From positions 1 through 5,463 of the forward strand of contig JBGPKK010000267.1 of the NCBI GenBank assembly GCA_041485905.1: DNA of 5,463 nt, written 5' to 3'. Origin of the DNA: JAHFUI01 sp041485905. Its GTDB lineage: Bacteria > Acidobacteriota > Vicinamibacteria > Vicinamibacterales > CAVVIG01. Made by a program: the position numbers and the translations under genes. Shown piece by piece: positions 1 to 5,185 of this stretch. The notes below the pieces were generated by a model that saw nothing but the letters and a program-made list of their open reading frames with translations, made no database searches and had not been told where the DNA came from. The stretch's first letter is position 1, and each line of letters starts with the position of its first letter.

Positions 1-75
1 ATCTGGCCATCTCGTCATTGATCTGGTCATTTGAACAATCAATGACCAGATGATCAGATGACCAAATGACCAGAT
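1..75. repeat. Inverted array of degenerate octamers downstream of ptsI
   Basis: Directly visible. Read on the minus strand from 73 to 42 there are four contiguous octamers, CTGGTCAT, TTGGTCAT, CTGATCAT and CTGGTCAT (consensus YTGRTCAT). On the plus strand, 3-10, 11-18 and 23-30 carry CTGGCCAT, CTCGTCAT and CTGGTCAT, with TGAT between the last two. The two arms face each other. Perfect pairings include 21-33 with 63-75 (13 bp) and 21-31 with 41-51 (11 bp, 9-nt loop). They use the same left arm, so they are mutually exclusive. About 33 of the first 80 bases are G or C, well below the flanking genes. It begins 3 nt past the ptsI stop and may continue beyond the window edge. As RNA it would fold strongly at the 3' end of the operon, but no U-tract follows, so calling it a terminator is inference. 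A dispersed intergenic repeat is the other reading. Confidence 0.8.
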
Positions 76-78
76 TCG

Positions 79-1845
79 TTACTCGCCAGCGTGAGACGGC
101 CGCGGGAGAGCGGCCAACAGTTCCCGTTCGATCTCGTCGACGGTCGCCATTCGCAGGATCCGGCGTACCATCGCCCGCAGCTCGCCGCTGTGCACGTCGG
201 CGAGCACCTGCTTGGCGAGCGGGATTGCGCCGGGCGTCATGCTGAATTCCCTCAACCCGAGCCCCACCAGCAGCGCCAGCAGCGCCGGGTCCGACGCCAT
301 CTCCCCGCACAGCGACACGGGAATGCGGCGCCGCGCCGCCGCCCGCCGCACCATCACAATCATCCGGAGGATTGCCGGATGCAGCGGCTCGTACAGGAGC
401 GACACGCGCTCGTCTGCGCGATCGACCGCGAGACAATATTGAATCAAGTCGTTGGTTCCGATGGTGAAGAAGTCGACCTCGCGGGCGAGGAGATCCGCCG
501 TGTACGCGGCGGCTGGGACCTCGATCATCACCCCGATCGGCACGGGCGACGCCGATTCGCCGCGGCGCGCGAGCTCGGAGGCGGCCTCGTTCACGAGGCG
601 GCGCGCGTCGCGCAGTTGCTCGACGCCGGACACGAATGGAAACATGATCCGCAGCGTGCCGTGACGGGCGGCCCGGAGCAGGGCGCGTAACTGCACCTGG
701 AACAGCTCCGGGCGCGAGAGGCTGAGCCGAAGTCCCCGCAGGCCCTGCCGGCTGCCGCGGTCTTCCTTCGCGGCCCACGCGCTCACGTCTTTGTTCGCCG
801 CGTACGACGCGAGCTGGTCTTCGTCGACGTCAAACGTCCGAATCGTGACCGAGCCGGGCGCCATGCCCTCGAGCATTCCGCGGTAGATTTCGTACTGCTG
901 ATCCTCGTCGGCGATATCGCACGCCGCGCTCGTGAAGAGGAATTCAGACCGGTACAGCCCGATGCCCTCGGCGCCGGCATACCGCGCGGCGGCCAGATCG
1001 TCGGGAAACTCAATGTTCGCGTCGAGCCGCACGCGCACCCCGTCCGCCGTCGTCGCCGGACGTCGCCGTTCCGCGTCCGCGCCCACGGCGGGACGTCGAT
1101 CGTCGGCGTGTCGCGCGACACCCGCCAGCACTTCTTCAGTGGGATCCACGATTAGCGCGCTGCCGGTGCCGTCCACCACAACGAGCTGGCCGGCCTCGAT
1201 CGAACGGCTCGCGTTGTGCAGCCCGACCACGGCGGGCACTTCGAGAGACCGCGCGAGAATCGCGGTGTGATAGGTGCGGCTGCCGGCGTCGGTCGCGAAG
1301 CCGCGGACCTTGGTCCAGTCCACCTGCGCCGCGAGAGAAGGCGTGAGCTCGTCGGCGATGAGCACTGACGACTCGTCGAGCTCGCGCAGCAGATCGCGCG
1401 GCGTCTCGAGCCCCTGCCGCAGATTCATTTTCAGCCGGCCGACCAGATCGGCGACGTCGCCGCGCCGCTCTCGAAGGTAGGGATCCGCCACTTCATCGAA
1501 GACGGCGCTGAACTCGTTGAACACCTGCTGCACGGCCCATTCGGCGTTGACCCGCTGTTCGCGGACGATCGCGGCCGCGCGTGGAATGACCATCGGATCG
1601 TCGAGCATCAGGAGCTGCGCGTCGAACAGTGAGGCCAGCTCGGGGCCGCGGCGCCTCGCCATATTGTCGCGGATGTCGGACAGCTGCTGTCGCGAGCGAC
1701 TGCGGCTCTGCTCGAGACGCGCCAGCTCGTGGTCCACACGGCCCGGCGCGATTTGATAGCGAAGAACCTGTGCACGCTGGATGAGGATGACCGCGCGTCC
1801 GGCGACGATACCCGGAGAGACGCCGATACCGGTCAGGCGCCGCAT
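79..1845 (-). CDS. ptsI: PTS Enzyme I (phosphoenolpyruvate-protein phosphotransferase)
   Basis: Cytoplasmic 588-residue enzyme that autophosphorylates from PEP and passes phosphate to HPr His15, the entry step of the PTS. N-terminal HPr-binding/phosphohistidine half: GIGVSPG near residues 6-12, then TYHTAILARSLEVPAVVG with active His193 (E. coli His189). C-terminal PEP-binding barrel: Arg299 in GIGLYRSEFLF, Arg336 in IRTFDV, metal ligand Glu442 in IEVPAAA, Asn465-Asp466 in IGTNDLIQY, Arg476, and Cys513 in SLCGEMASD. These match E. coli Arg296, Arg332, Glu431, Asn454-Asp455, Arg465 and Cys502. The segment after Arg336 is unusual: the GGDK and NP motifs typical of EI are missing (see findings). 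The frame stays open upstream to 2130, but the ATG at 1845 has an AGGA six bases ahead and begins the family's N-terminus, so the preceding 95 codons are ptsH read out of frame. It overlaps the ptsH end by 13 nt. Length is normal for the family. Confidence 0.97.
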   Translation of the reverse strand: MRRLTGIGVSPGIVAGRAVILIQRAQVLRYQIAPGRVDHELARLEQSRSRSRQQLSDIRDNMARRRGPELASLFDAQLLMLDDPMVIPRAAAIVREQRVNAEWAVQQVFNEFSAVFDEVADPYLRERRGDVADLVGRLKMNLRQGLETPRDLLRELDESSVLIADELTPSLAAQVDWTKVRGFATDAGSRTYHTAILARSLEVPAVVGLHNASRSIEAGQLVVVDGTGSALIVDPTEEVLAGVARHADDRRPAVGADAERRRPATTADGVRVRLDANIEFPDDLAAARYAGAEGIGLYRSEFLFTSAACDIADEDQQYEIYRGMLEGMAPGSVTIRTFDVDEDQLASYAANKDVSAWAAKEDRGSRQGLRGLRLSLSRPELFQVQLRALLRAARHGTLRIMFPFVSGVEQLRDARRLVNEAASELARRGESASPVPIGVMIEVPAAAYTADLLAREVDFFTIGTNDLIQYCLAVDRADERVSLLYEPLHPAILRMIVMVRRAAARRRIPVSLCGEMASDPALLALLVGLGLREFSMTPGAIPLAKQVLADVHSGELRAMVRRILRMATVDEIERELLAALPRPSHAGE

Positions 1846-2114
1846 GCCGTGTCCTCGCCGAAACCCGATTGCACCAGCGCCGTCAACGCCTCGACCGCAT
1901 CGTGTTCGTCGGCGCCCTCGGCCGTGATCGTAATCGTCGACCCGCACGCGGCCGCGAGCAGGAGAATCCCCATAATGCTCTTGCCGTCCATCTGCCGCGC
2001 GTCGCGCGCCACGCGGACATGCGATTGAAACCTGGTCGCGAGGTGGACGAATTTCGCCGCCGCGCGCGCGTGCATGCCGAGCTGATTCACGACAGTGACG
2101 CGACGCGCTGTCAA
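1833..2114 (-). CDS. ptsH: Phosphocarrier protein HPr
   Basis: Small cytoplasmic phosphocarrier of 93 residues. It takes phosphate from EI on His15 and gives it to EIIA domains; HprK can also phosphorylate Ser46 using ATP or PPi. The active-site motif is NQLGMHARAAAKF, with His15 and Arg17 at canonical positions. The regulatory motif is DGKSIMGIL with Ser46 exactly placed, so this is a dual-site HPr, unlike an NPr lacking kinase control. The C-terminus is a few residues longer than the 85-88 common in the family. The start is TTG at 2114, overlapping the EIIA stop as TTGA. No ATG or GTG keeps the whole first strand, and GGAG lies 10 nt ahead of the TTG. Translation is therefore probably coupled to the EIIA gene. 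Its 3' end overlaps ptsI by 13 nt. Confidence 0.96.
   Translation of the reverse strand: MTARRVTVVNQLGMHARAAAKFVHLATRFQSHVRVARDARQMDGKSIMGILLLAAACGSTITITAEGADEHDAVEALTALVQSGFGEDTACGA
1852..1855 (-). promoter_or_regulatory. Ribosome binding site of ptsI
   Basis: AGGA on the minus strand, six nt before the ATG at 1845 and inside the last codons of ptsH. It supports the internal ATG as the true ptsI start, against the much longer open frame reaching 2130. Confidence 0.7.
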
Positions 2115-2521
2115 CCCGTCTTGTCTCCACGCAGAAGGTCCGATGCCACCCAGATCGCGTTCCGGCCGTGATCGCGCATCTCGCGAGCGACGCCGAGGAG
2201 ATCCGACGAGCTCCGCAAGCCGGCGAGCTTGATGAGCATCGGCAGATTGACGCCCGTAATCACCTCGACGCGATCCGTCGCCAGAAACGTCATCCCGAGG
2301 TTCGACGGCGTGCCTCCGAACATGTCTGTCAGCAAGAGGACCCCTGCCTCGGCGTCCACGCGCTCGATGGCCTGGGCAATCTCCTCACTGGCATCGTTCA
2401 CGTCGTCATGCCAGCCAATCGACACCGCCGTAAAGCTGGGCAGGTCACCGACGATCATTTCGGCGGCGTTGACCAGCTCGGTCGCCAATTGGCCGTGCGT
2501 GACGACGACGACCCCAATCAC
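2111..2521 (-). CDS. PTS system mannose/fructose-type EIIA domain protein
   Basis: Single-domain EIIA of the mannose family (PF03610 type), 136 residues, cytoplasmic, accepting phosphate from HPr. The N-terminus has VVVVTHG with the phosphorylatable His9 (His10 in E. coli ManX). Residues 62-75 read LLLTDMFGGTPSNL, with Asp66 corresponding to the conserved active-site Asp67, and VITGVNLPML near 87-96 is the usual third motif. E. coli ManX carries fused IIA and IIB domains; here only IIA is present, and no IIB, IIC or IID lies nearby. By analogy with other rpoN/hprK-linked EIIA proteins, a regulatory role or an accessory phosphate acceptor is likelier than transport, but the target is unknown. 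The GTG start at 2521 has AGGA nine nt upstream. It follows rapZ after a 57-nt structured spacer and its stop overlaps the ptsH start. No symbol is assigned because manX would imply a full transporter. Confidence 0.92.
   Translation of the reverse strand: MIGVVVVTHGQLATELVNAAEMIVGDLPSFTAVSIGWHDDVNDASEEIAQAIERVDAEAGVLLLTDMFGGTPSNLGMTFLATDRVEVITGVNLPMLIKLAGLRSSSDLLGVAREMRDHGRNAIWVASDLLRGDKTG
2125..2128 (-). promoter_or_regulatory. Ribosome binding site of ptsH (TTG start)
   Basis: GGAG on the minus strand, ten nt before the TTG at 2114 and inside the end of the EIIA gene. It supports the unusual TTG start, which overlaps the EIIA stop codon as TTGA. Confidence 0.65.
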
Positions 2522-2530
2522 AGGTGACTA

Positions 2531-2534
2531 TCCT
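2531..2534 (-). promoter_or_regulatory. Ribosome binding site of the EIIA gene (GTG start)
   Basis: AGGA on the minus strand, nine nt before the GTG at 2521. One base separates it from the base of the spacer hairpin, so folding could change access to it. Confidence 0.6.
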
Positions 2535-2535
2535 A

Positions 2536-2574
2536 GGCCAGGTGGGTCGGGCAGGTCACCAGACCTACCTGACC
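2536..2574 (-). promoter_or_regulatory. Hairpin in the rapZ-EIIA spacer, next to the EIIA ribosome binding site
   Basis: On the minus strand the arms GGTCAGGTAGGTC (2574-2562) and GACCCACCTGGCC (2548-2536) pair over 13 positions with one G-U wobble and one A-C mismatch around a 13-nt loop. The stem starts 4 nt after the rapZ stop and ends one base before the AGGA (2534-2531) of the EIIA gene. Two competing pairings exist: AGGTC/GACCT at 2553-2557 with 2562-2566, and a 6-bp pairing of 2555-2560 with 2523-2528, which lies between the Shine-Dalgarno and the GTG. There is no U-run, so it does not look like an intrinsic terminator. A translational control element or RNA processing site is plausible inference. 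Confidence 0.55.
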
Positions 2575-2578
2575 ACTC

Positions 2579-3523
2579 TCACGCATGGCCGATGTCCCGA
2601 TGCCGGACCCGCATCCGCACGCCGAGGTTCGCGAGCGAGCGGCGCAGGCGCTCCGCGATCATGACTGATCGGTGCCGGCCGCCAGTGCAGCCAACCGCGA
2701 TGGTCAGGTAGCTCTTGCCTTCCGCGATGTAGTGCGGCACGACGTAGCGCAGGTATTCCTCGAGCCGGTCAATGAACTCGCGCGTCCCGGCGTCGCGCTC
2801 CATGTACGTCACCACGGCGCGGTCGCGTCCAGTACGCCGGCGGAGCGCGGGGACGAAGTGCGGATTCGGCAGACAGCGCGCGTCGAACACCAGGTCGGCG
2901 TCGACGGGCACGCCGTGTTTGTAGCCGAAGCTCAGGAGCGTGATGACGATCCGTCCTTGCGATCGGCCGCGCGACAGAGTCATGAAGGACCGTCGCAGCT
3001 CGTGGACCGTCATGTCCGACGTGTCGATGATCTGGTCAGCCAGCTCCCGGACCGGCATGATGCGCGCCCGCTCCTCGCGAATCCCTTCGCCCACCGATCG
3101 GTCACGTGCGAGTGGATGGGGGCGGCGCGTCTCGCTGAAGCGGCGGACGAGGGCCGACGTGCTGGCGTCGAGAAAGATCAGAATTGGATTGAGCCCGCGC
3201 ATCTTCCGCAGGCGGTTGAAGACCTTGGGGAACTGCGCCAGAAAGTTCCGTTCCCGGACGTCGACGACGATGGCGACCTTTTCGATACCGTCGCCGCGCA
3301 GCGAGAGTTGCGCGAGGGTCGGGATGAGCGTCGTCGGCAGGTTGTCGACGCAGAAATATCCGAGGTCTTCCAGCGCGCGGATCGCCTGCGACTTCCCCGA
3401 GCCGGACAGGCCGGTGAGCACGATGAATGGCTGCCTGGCCTTGGTGCCTTTCAGAGCCGCGCTGCCCTTCCGATCGGTCCGTTTTCGATTCTCCCGGGGC
3501 ACGATTTTCGCCCGCGGTGTCAC
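2579..3523 (-). CDS. rapZ: RapZ/YvcJ-family P-loop nucleotide-binding protein (RNase adapter)
   Basis: In E. coli RapZ senses glucosamine-6-phosphate and presents sRNA to RNase E; B. subtilis YvcJ is a nucleotide-binding protein, and the role in this lineage is unknown. The protein has 314 residues against about 284 in E. coli. The N-terminal kinase-like domain has Walker A GLSGSGKS at 38-45, then ALEDLGYFCVDNLP, VVDVR at 86-90 and ETRRPHPL. The C-terminal ligand domain has SFGYKHG (Lys202), VFD (Asp214), LPNPH (His222) and GCTGGRHRSV at 278-287 (Cys279, Thr280, Gly281, His284, Arg285). These sit at a constant +32 from E. coli Lys170, Asp182, His190, Cys247-Gly249, His252 and Arg253. About 30 basic residues precede the P-loop domain. 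The E. coli C-terminal KRK tail is missing. The GTG start at 3523 overlaps the hprK stop (GTGA) and has GGGAGG six nt upstream; GTG at codon 8 is the only other start ahead of the domain. Confidence 0.96.
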   Translation of the reverse strand: MTPRAKIVPRENRKRTDRKGSAALKGTKARQPFIVLTGLSGSGKSQAIRALEDLGYFCVDNLPTTLIPTLAQLSLRGDGIEKVAIVVDVRERNFLAQFPKVFNRLRKMRGLNPILIFLDASTSALVRRFSETRRPHPLARDRSVGEGIREERARIMPVRELADQIIDTSDMTVHELRRSFMTLSRGRSQGRIVITLLSFGYKHGVPVDADLVFDARCLPNPHFVPALRRRTGRDRAVVTYMERDAGTREFIDRLEEYLRYVVPHYIAEGKSYLTIAVGCTGGRHRSVMIAERLRRSLANLGVRMRVRHRDIGHA

Positions 3524-4530
3524 CTGCGGCCTCCCGGTTCGAGCTCGTCATCCTCTTCGTCGTCTGGCTGGGGCGACGGCATACGGGAGCTCCGCAGGGT
3601 CTGCTCGAGCCTGGCGGCGAGCTCGCGCGCCGCATGGTGGCCGCGCGCGCGCAGCAGCTGATTGCGCGAGGCCACCTCGACGAGGATCGCGACGCTCCGC
3701 CCGGGCGCGACCGGCATGCGGATAAGCGGCACGCGCAACCCGAGGATCTCGAAGAACTCATCGTCGAGGCCCAGCCGCTCGTATTCCCGCGTGGCATCCC
3801 AGCGCTCGAGCTGGACGACGAGCTCCACGCGCTTGGAGGATCGCGTCGAGGCGATGCCGAACAGATCCTTCACGTTGATCAGGCCGAGTCCGCGGAGCTC
3901 CATGTGGTGCTGCGTCAGCTCCGGGCATGTCCCGATCAGGATCGACTCGGCCCGACGACGAATATCGACCGTGTCGTCGGCCACCAGCCGGTGGCCGCGG
4001 ACGATGAGGTCGAGCGCGCACTCGCTCTTCCCGATCCCGCTTTCGCCGACGATGAGCACGCCGAGGCCGAGAATGTCCATCAGCACGGCGTGCGTGACCG
4101 TGTGTTCGGCCAGCCAGTCCTCGAGAATCGCCGTCAGCTTTGCGATCGCCGTCGGTGTGGCCACCGGCGTTTTCAGCAGTGGAAGTTGGACCCGGTCGGC
4201 CTCGATGACCAGTTCGGCCGGCGGGGTGAACCCGCCCGTGATGAGGACACAGGGGAAATCGAGCGTGAGCGCCAGACCGAGCGAGTTCATGCGCGCCGAC
4301 GTCTCCAGGCTCTCGAGATACCGGATCTCGCTCTCGCCGAAAATGAGCACGCGCCCCGGCTTCAGATATTCATGAAAGCCGGCGAGCGCCAGGCCCGTCT
4401 TCTGAATGTAGGGGCTTGTGATGCGGCGCTCGAAGCCACCGGCGCCGGCCAGCACTTCGCACGGGAGGCCGAACGCCTCGGGCCGGCTGCCGAGCAGCGC
4501 GCCGACGGTGACGCCTGGAGTTGAGGGCAT
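3520..4530 (-). CDS. hprK: HPr kinase/phosphorylase
   Basis: Bifunctional cytoplasmic enzyme that phosphorylates HPr on Ser46 with ATP or PPi and reverses it by phosphorolysis. It has 336 residues: an N-terminal domain to about 130, then the P-loop catalytic domain. Visible catalytic residues are His147, Walker A GESGIGKS at 162-169 (Lys168, Ser169), Asp186 in LVADD, Glu211 in the signature MELRGLGLINVKDLFG, Arg252, and the loop PVAPGR at 273-278. All sit at a constant +9 from L. casei His138, Lys159, Ser160, Asp177, Glu202 and Arg243, so the enzyme looks fully active. Its target Ser46 is present in the ptsH of the same operon. The C-terminus ends in an acidic tail, DDEEDDELEPGGRR, beyond the family core. 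The start is the ATG at 4530. No Shine-Dalgarno is evident before it, and an in-frame TGA lies upstream with no ATG or GTG between. The stop overlaps the rapZ start by 4 nt. Confidence 0.97.
   Translation of the reverse strand: MPSTPGVTVGALLGSRPEAFGLPCEVLAGAGGFERRITSPYIQKTGLALAGFHEYLKPGRVLIFGESEIRYLESLETSARMNSLGLALTLDFPCVLITGGFTPPAELVIEADRVQLPLLKTPVATPTAIAKLTAILEDWLAEHTVTHAVLMDILGLGVLIVGESGIGKSECALDLIVRGHRLVADDTVDIRRRAESILIGTCPELTQHHMELRGLGLINVKDLFGIASTRSSKRVELVVQLERWDATREYERLGLDDEFFEILGLRVPLIRMPVAPGRSVAILVEVASRNQLLRARGHHAARELAARLEQTLRSSRMPSPQPDDEEDDELEPGGRR
3530..3535 (-). promoter_or_regulatory. Ribosome binding site of rapZ (GTG start)
   Basis: GGGAGG on the minus strand, six nt before the GTG at 3523 and within the hprK tail codons. 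It is the strongest Shine-Dalgarno in the window and favours the long rapZ start over the GTG at codon 8, so the basic N-terminal extension is probably translated. Confidence 0.75.
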
Positions 4531-4542
4531 GTCAGACAGTGT

Positions 4543-4608
4543 AGGGCACGGTCTTCAGACCGTGCCAGCTGCGTGCTGTCGCCAGGCCAGGTCTGAAGAC
4601 CCGGCCCT
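4543..4608. repeat. Paired palindromes in inverted orientation (BIME-like) between hpf and hprK
   Basis: Copy 1 at 4545-4566 is a perfect palindrome, GGCACGGTCT-TC-AGACCGTGCC. Copy 2 at 4585-4606 is GGCCAGGTCT-GA-AGACCCGGCC, with one mismatch that becomes a G-U wobble in minus-strand RNA. The copies are inverted relative to each other: AGGGCacGGTCTTCAGACC at 4543-4561 matches the reverse complement of 4590-4608 at 17 of 19 positions, with 28 nt between. This architecture, two small palindromes in opposite orientation in a spacer inside an operon, is that of REP/BIME elements. Copy number elsewhere in the genome cannot be judged here. In the transcript the first hairpin starts about 11 nt after the hpf stop and the second ends 14 nt before the hprK ATG. 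No U-tract follows either, so intrinsic termination is not supported. Confidence 0.75.
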
Positions 4609-4617
4609 GCAAGATGG

Positions 4618-5184
4618 CTACGCTTCGGTTTCGACCAGCGCCAGCTCGCCGTTCTGCTGGCGGTAGAGAACGCTGACCGATGCGCGCCCGGGGTCGAGAA
4701 AAATGACACAGCCCTCGCGCCGCGCGTCCATTTCGCGCGCCGCCTCGGCCACCGACATCGACTTGATCGCCTGACGCGACGAGCGAAACACGCGAGGCAT
4801 CCGCGGCTTCTCGCGCGTAGCGGCCCGCGCCGCCGGCGCGCTCGGCTCACGTATTTCGGCCGTCGCGTCGGTGGTCCGGGCGCCCCGGCGCTTACGTTCC
4901 TGCCATTTCCCTTTCACCTTCTGCGCCTGCTGCGCAATCTTGTCGATCGCCTGGGTCAGCGAGGTTCCCCAGGCGGCCGCGCTGCCGACGCCGTGCAGGA
5001 ACTTCTCGCCGCGGGCGTGGAGCGTGATCTCGGCGCGTAGACGGTACTTCTCTTTCGTGAGCACGGCTTGCGCCGAGACGGCGCTGTCTTTCAACAGCCG
5101 CTCCAGCTTGGCCAGCTTGGCGTCGACGAGTCGCCGCAAGGCCGGAGTGATGTCAACGTGTCGACCGGTCAGTTCGAGTCGCAC
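4618..5184 (-). CDS. hpf: Ribosome hibernation promoting factor, long form
   Basis: Binds the 30S subunit in stationary phase or stress, blocks the mRNA/tRNA path and, in long forms, joins two 70S ribosomes into 100S dimers. It has 188 residues in the long-HPF layout. Residues 1-95 are the S30AE domain, opening LELTGRHVDITPALRRLV, with basic KVKGKWQERKRR at about 89-100. Residues 100-129 are a low-complexity Ala/Arg/Glu linker. Residues 130-188 are the dimerisation domain (PRVFRSSRQAIKSMSVAEA, then VIFLDPG and SVLYRQQNGELALVE). The short E. coli form lacks this last part. The GTG start at 5184 is one base past the rpoN stop and has AAGGTG ten nt upstream, inside the last rpoN codons, so translation is probably coupled to rpoN. 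The rpoN-hpf pairing is common in proteobacteria and acidobacteria. A BIME-like spacer separates it from hprK. Confidence 0.94.
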   Translation of the reverse strand: MRLELTGRHVDITPALRRLVDAKLAKLERLLKDSAVSAQAVLTKEKYRLRAEITLHARGEKFLHGVGSAAAWGTSLTQAIDKIAQQAQKVKGKWQERKRRGARTTDATAEIREPSAPAARAATREKPRMPRVFRSSRQAIKSMSVAEAAREMDARREGCVIFLDPGRASVSVLYRQQNGELALVETEA

Positions 5185-5185
5185 G

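Noticed and set aside
1..75. CRISPR array
   Set aside because: Units are contiguous octamers with no unique spacers and with inverted copies, unlike the long direct repeats and spacers of CRISPR.
1846..2130. Open frame extending ptsI upstream to a 683-residue protein
   Set aside because: The extra 95 codons overlap all of ptsH in another frame, encode an Arg/Gly-rich sequence unlike any EI N-terminus, and the internal ATG at 1845 has its own AGGA and begins the conserved GIGVSPG region.
2672..4524. Long plus-strand open frames (2672-3661 and 3427-4524)
   Set aside because: They lie antisense to rapZ and hprK, which carry complete conserved motifs. High GC removes stop codons from opposite frames, and the translations are Arg/His/Asp-rich with no recognisable domain.
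4550..4567. Possible sigma-54 promoter before hprK: TGGCAC on the minus strand at 4567-4562
   Set aside because: The -24-like TGGCAC is perfect, but the expected -12 TTGC position reads GAAGA, without the needed GC. The match is a by-product of the palindrome.
4545..4606. Rho-independent terminators formed by the hpf-hprK hairpins
   Set aside because: Stems are strong but no run of T follows on either strand, and termination here would cut hprK and rapZ off from the operon. A repeat element explains them better.
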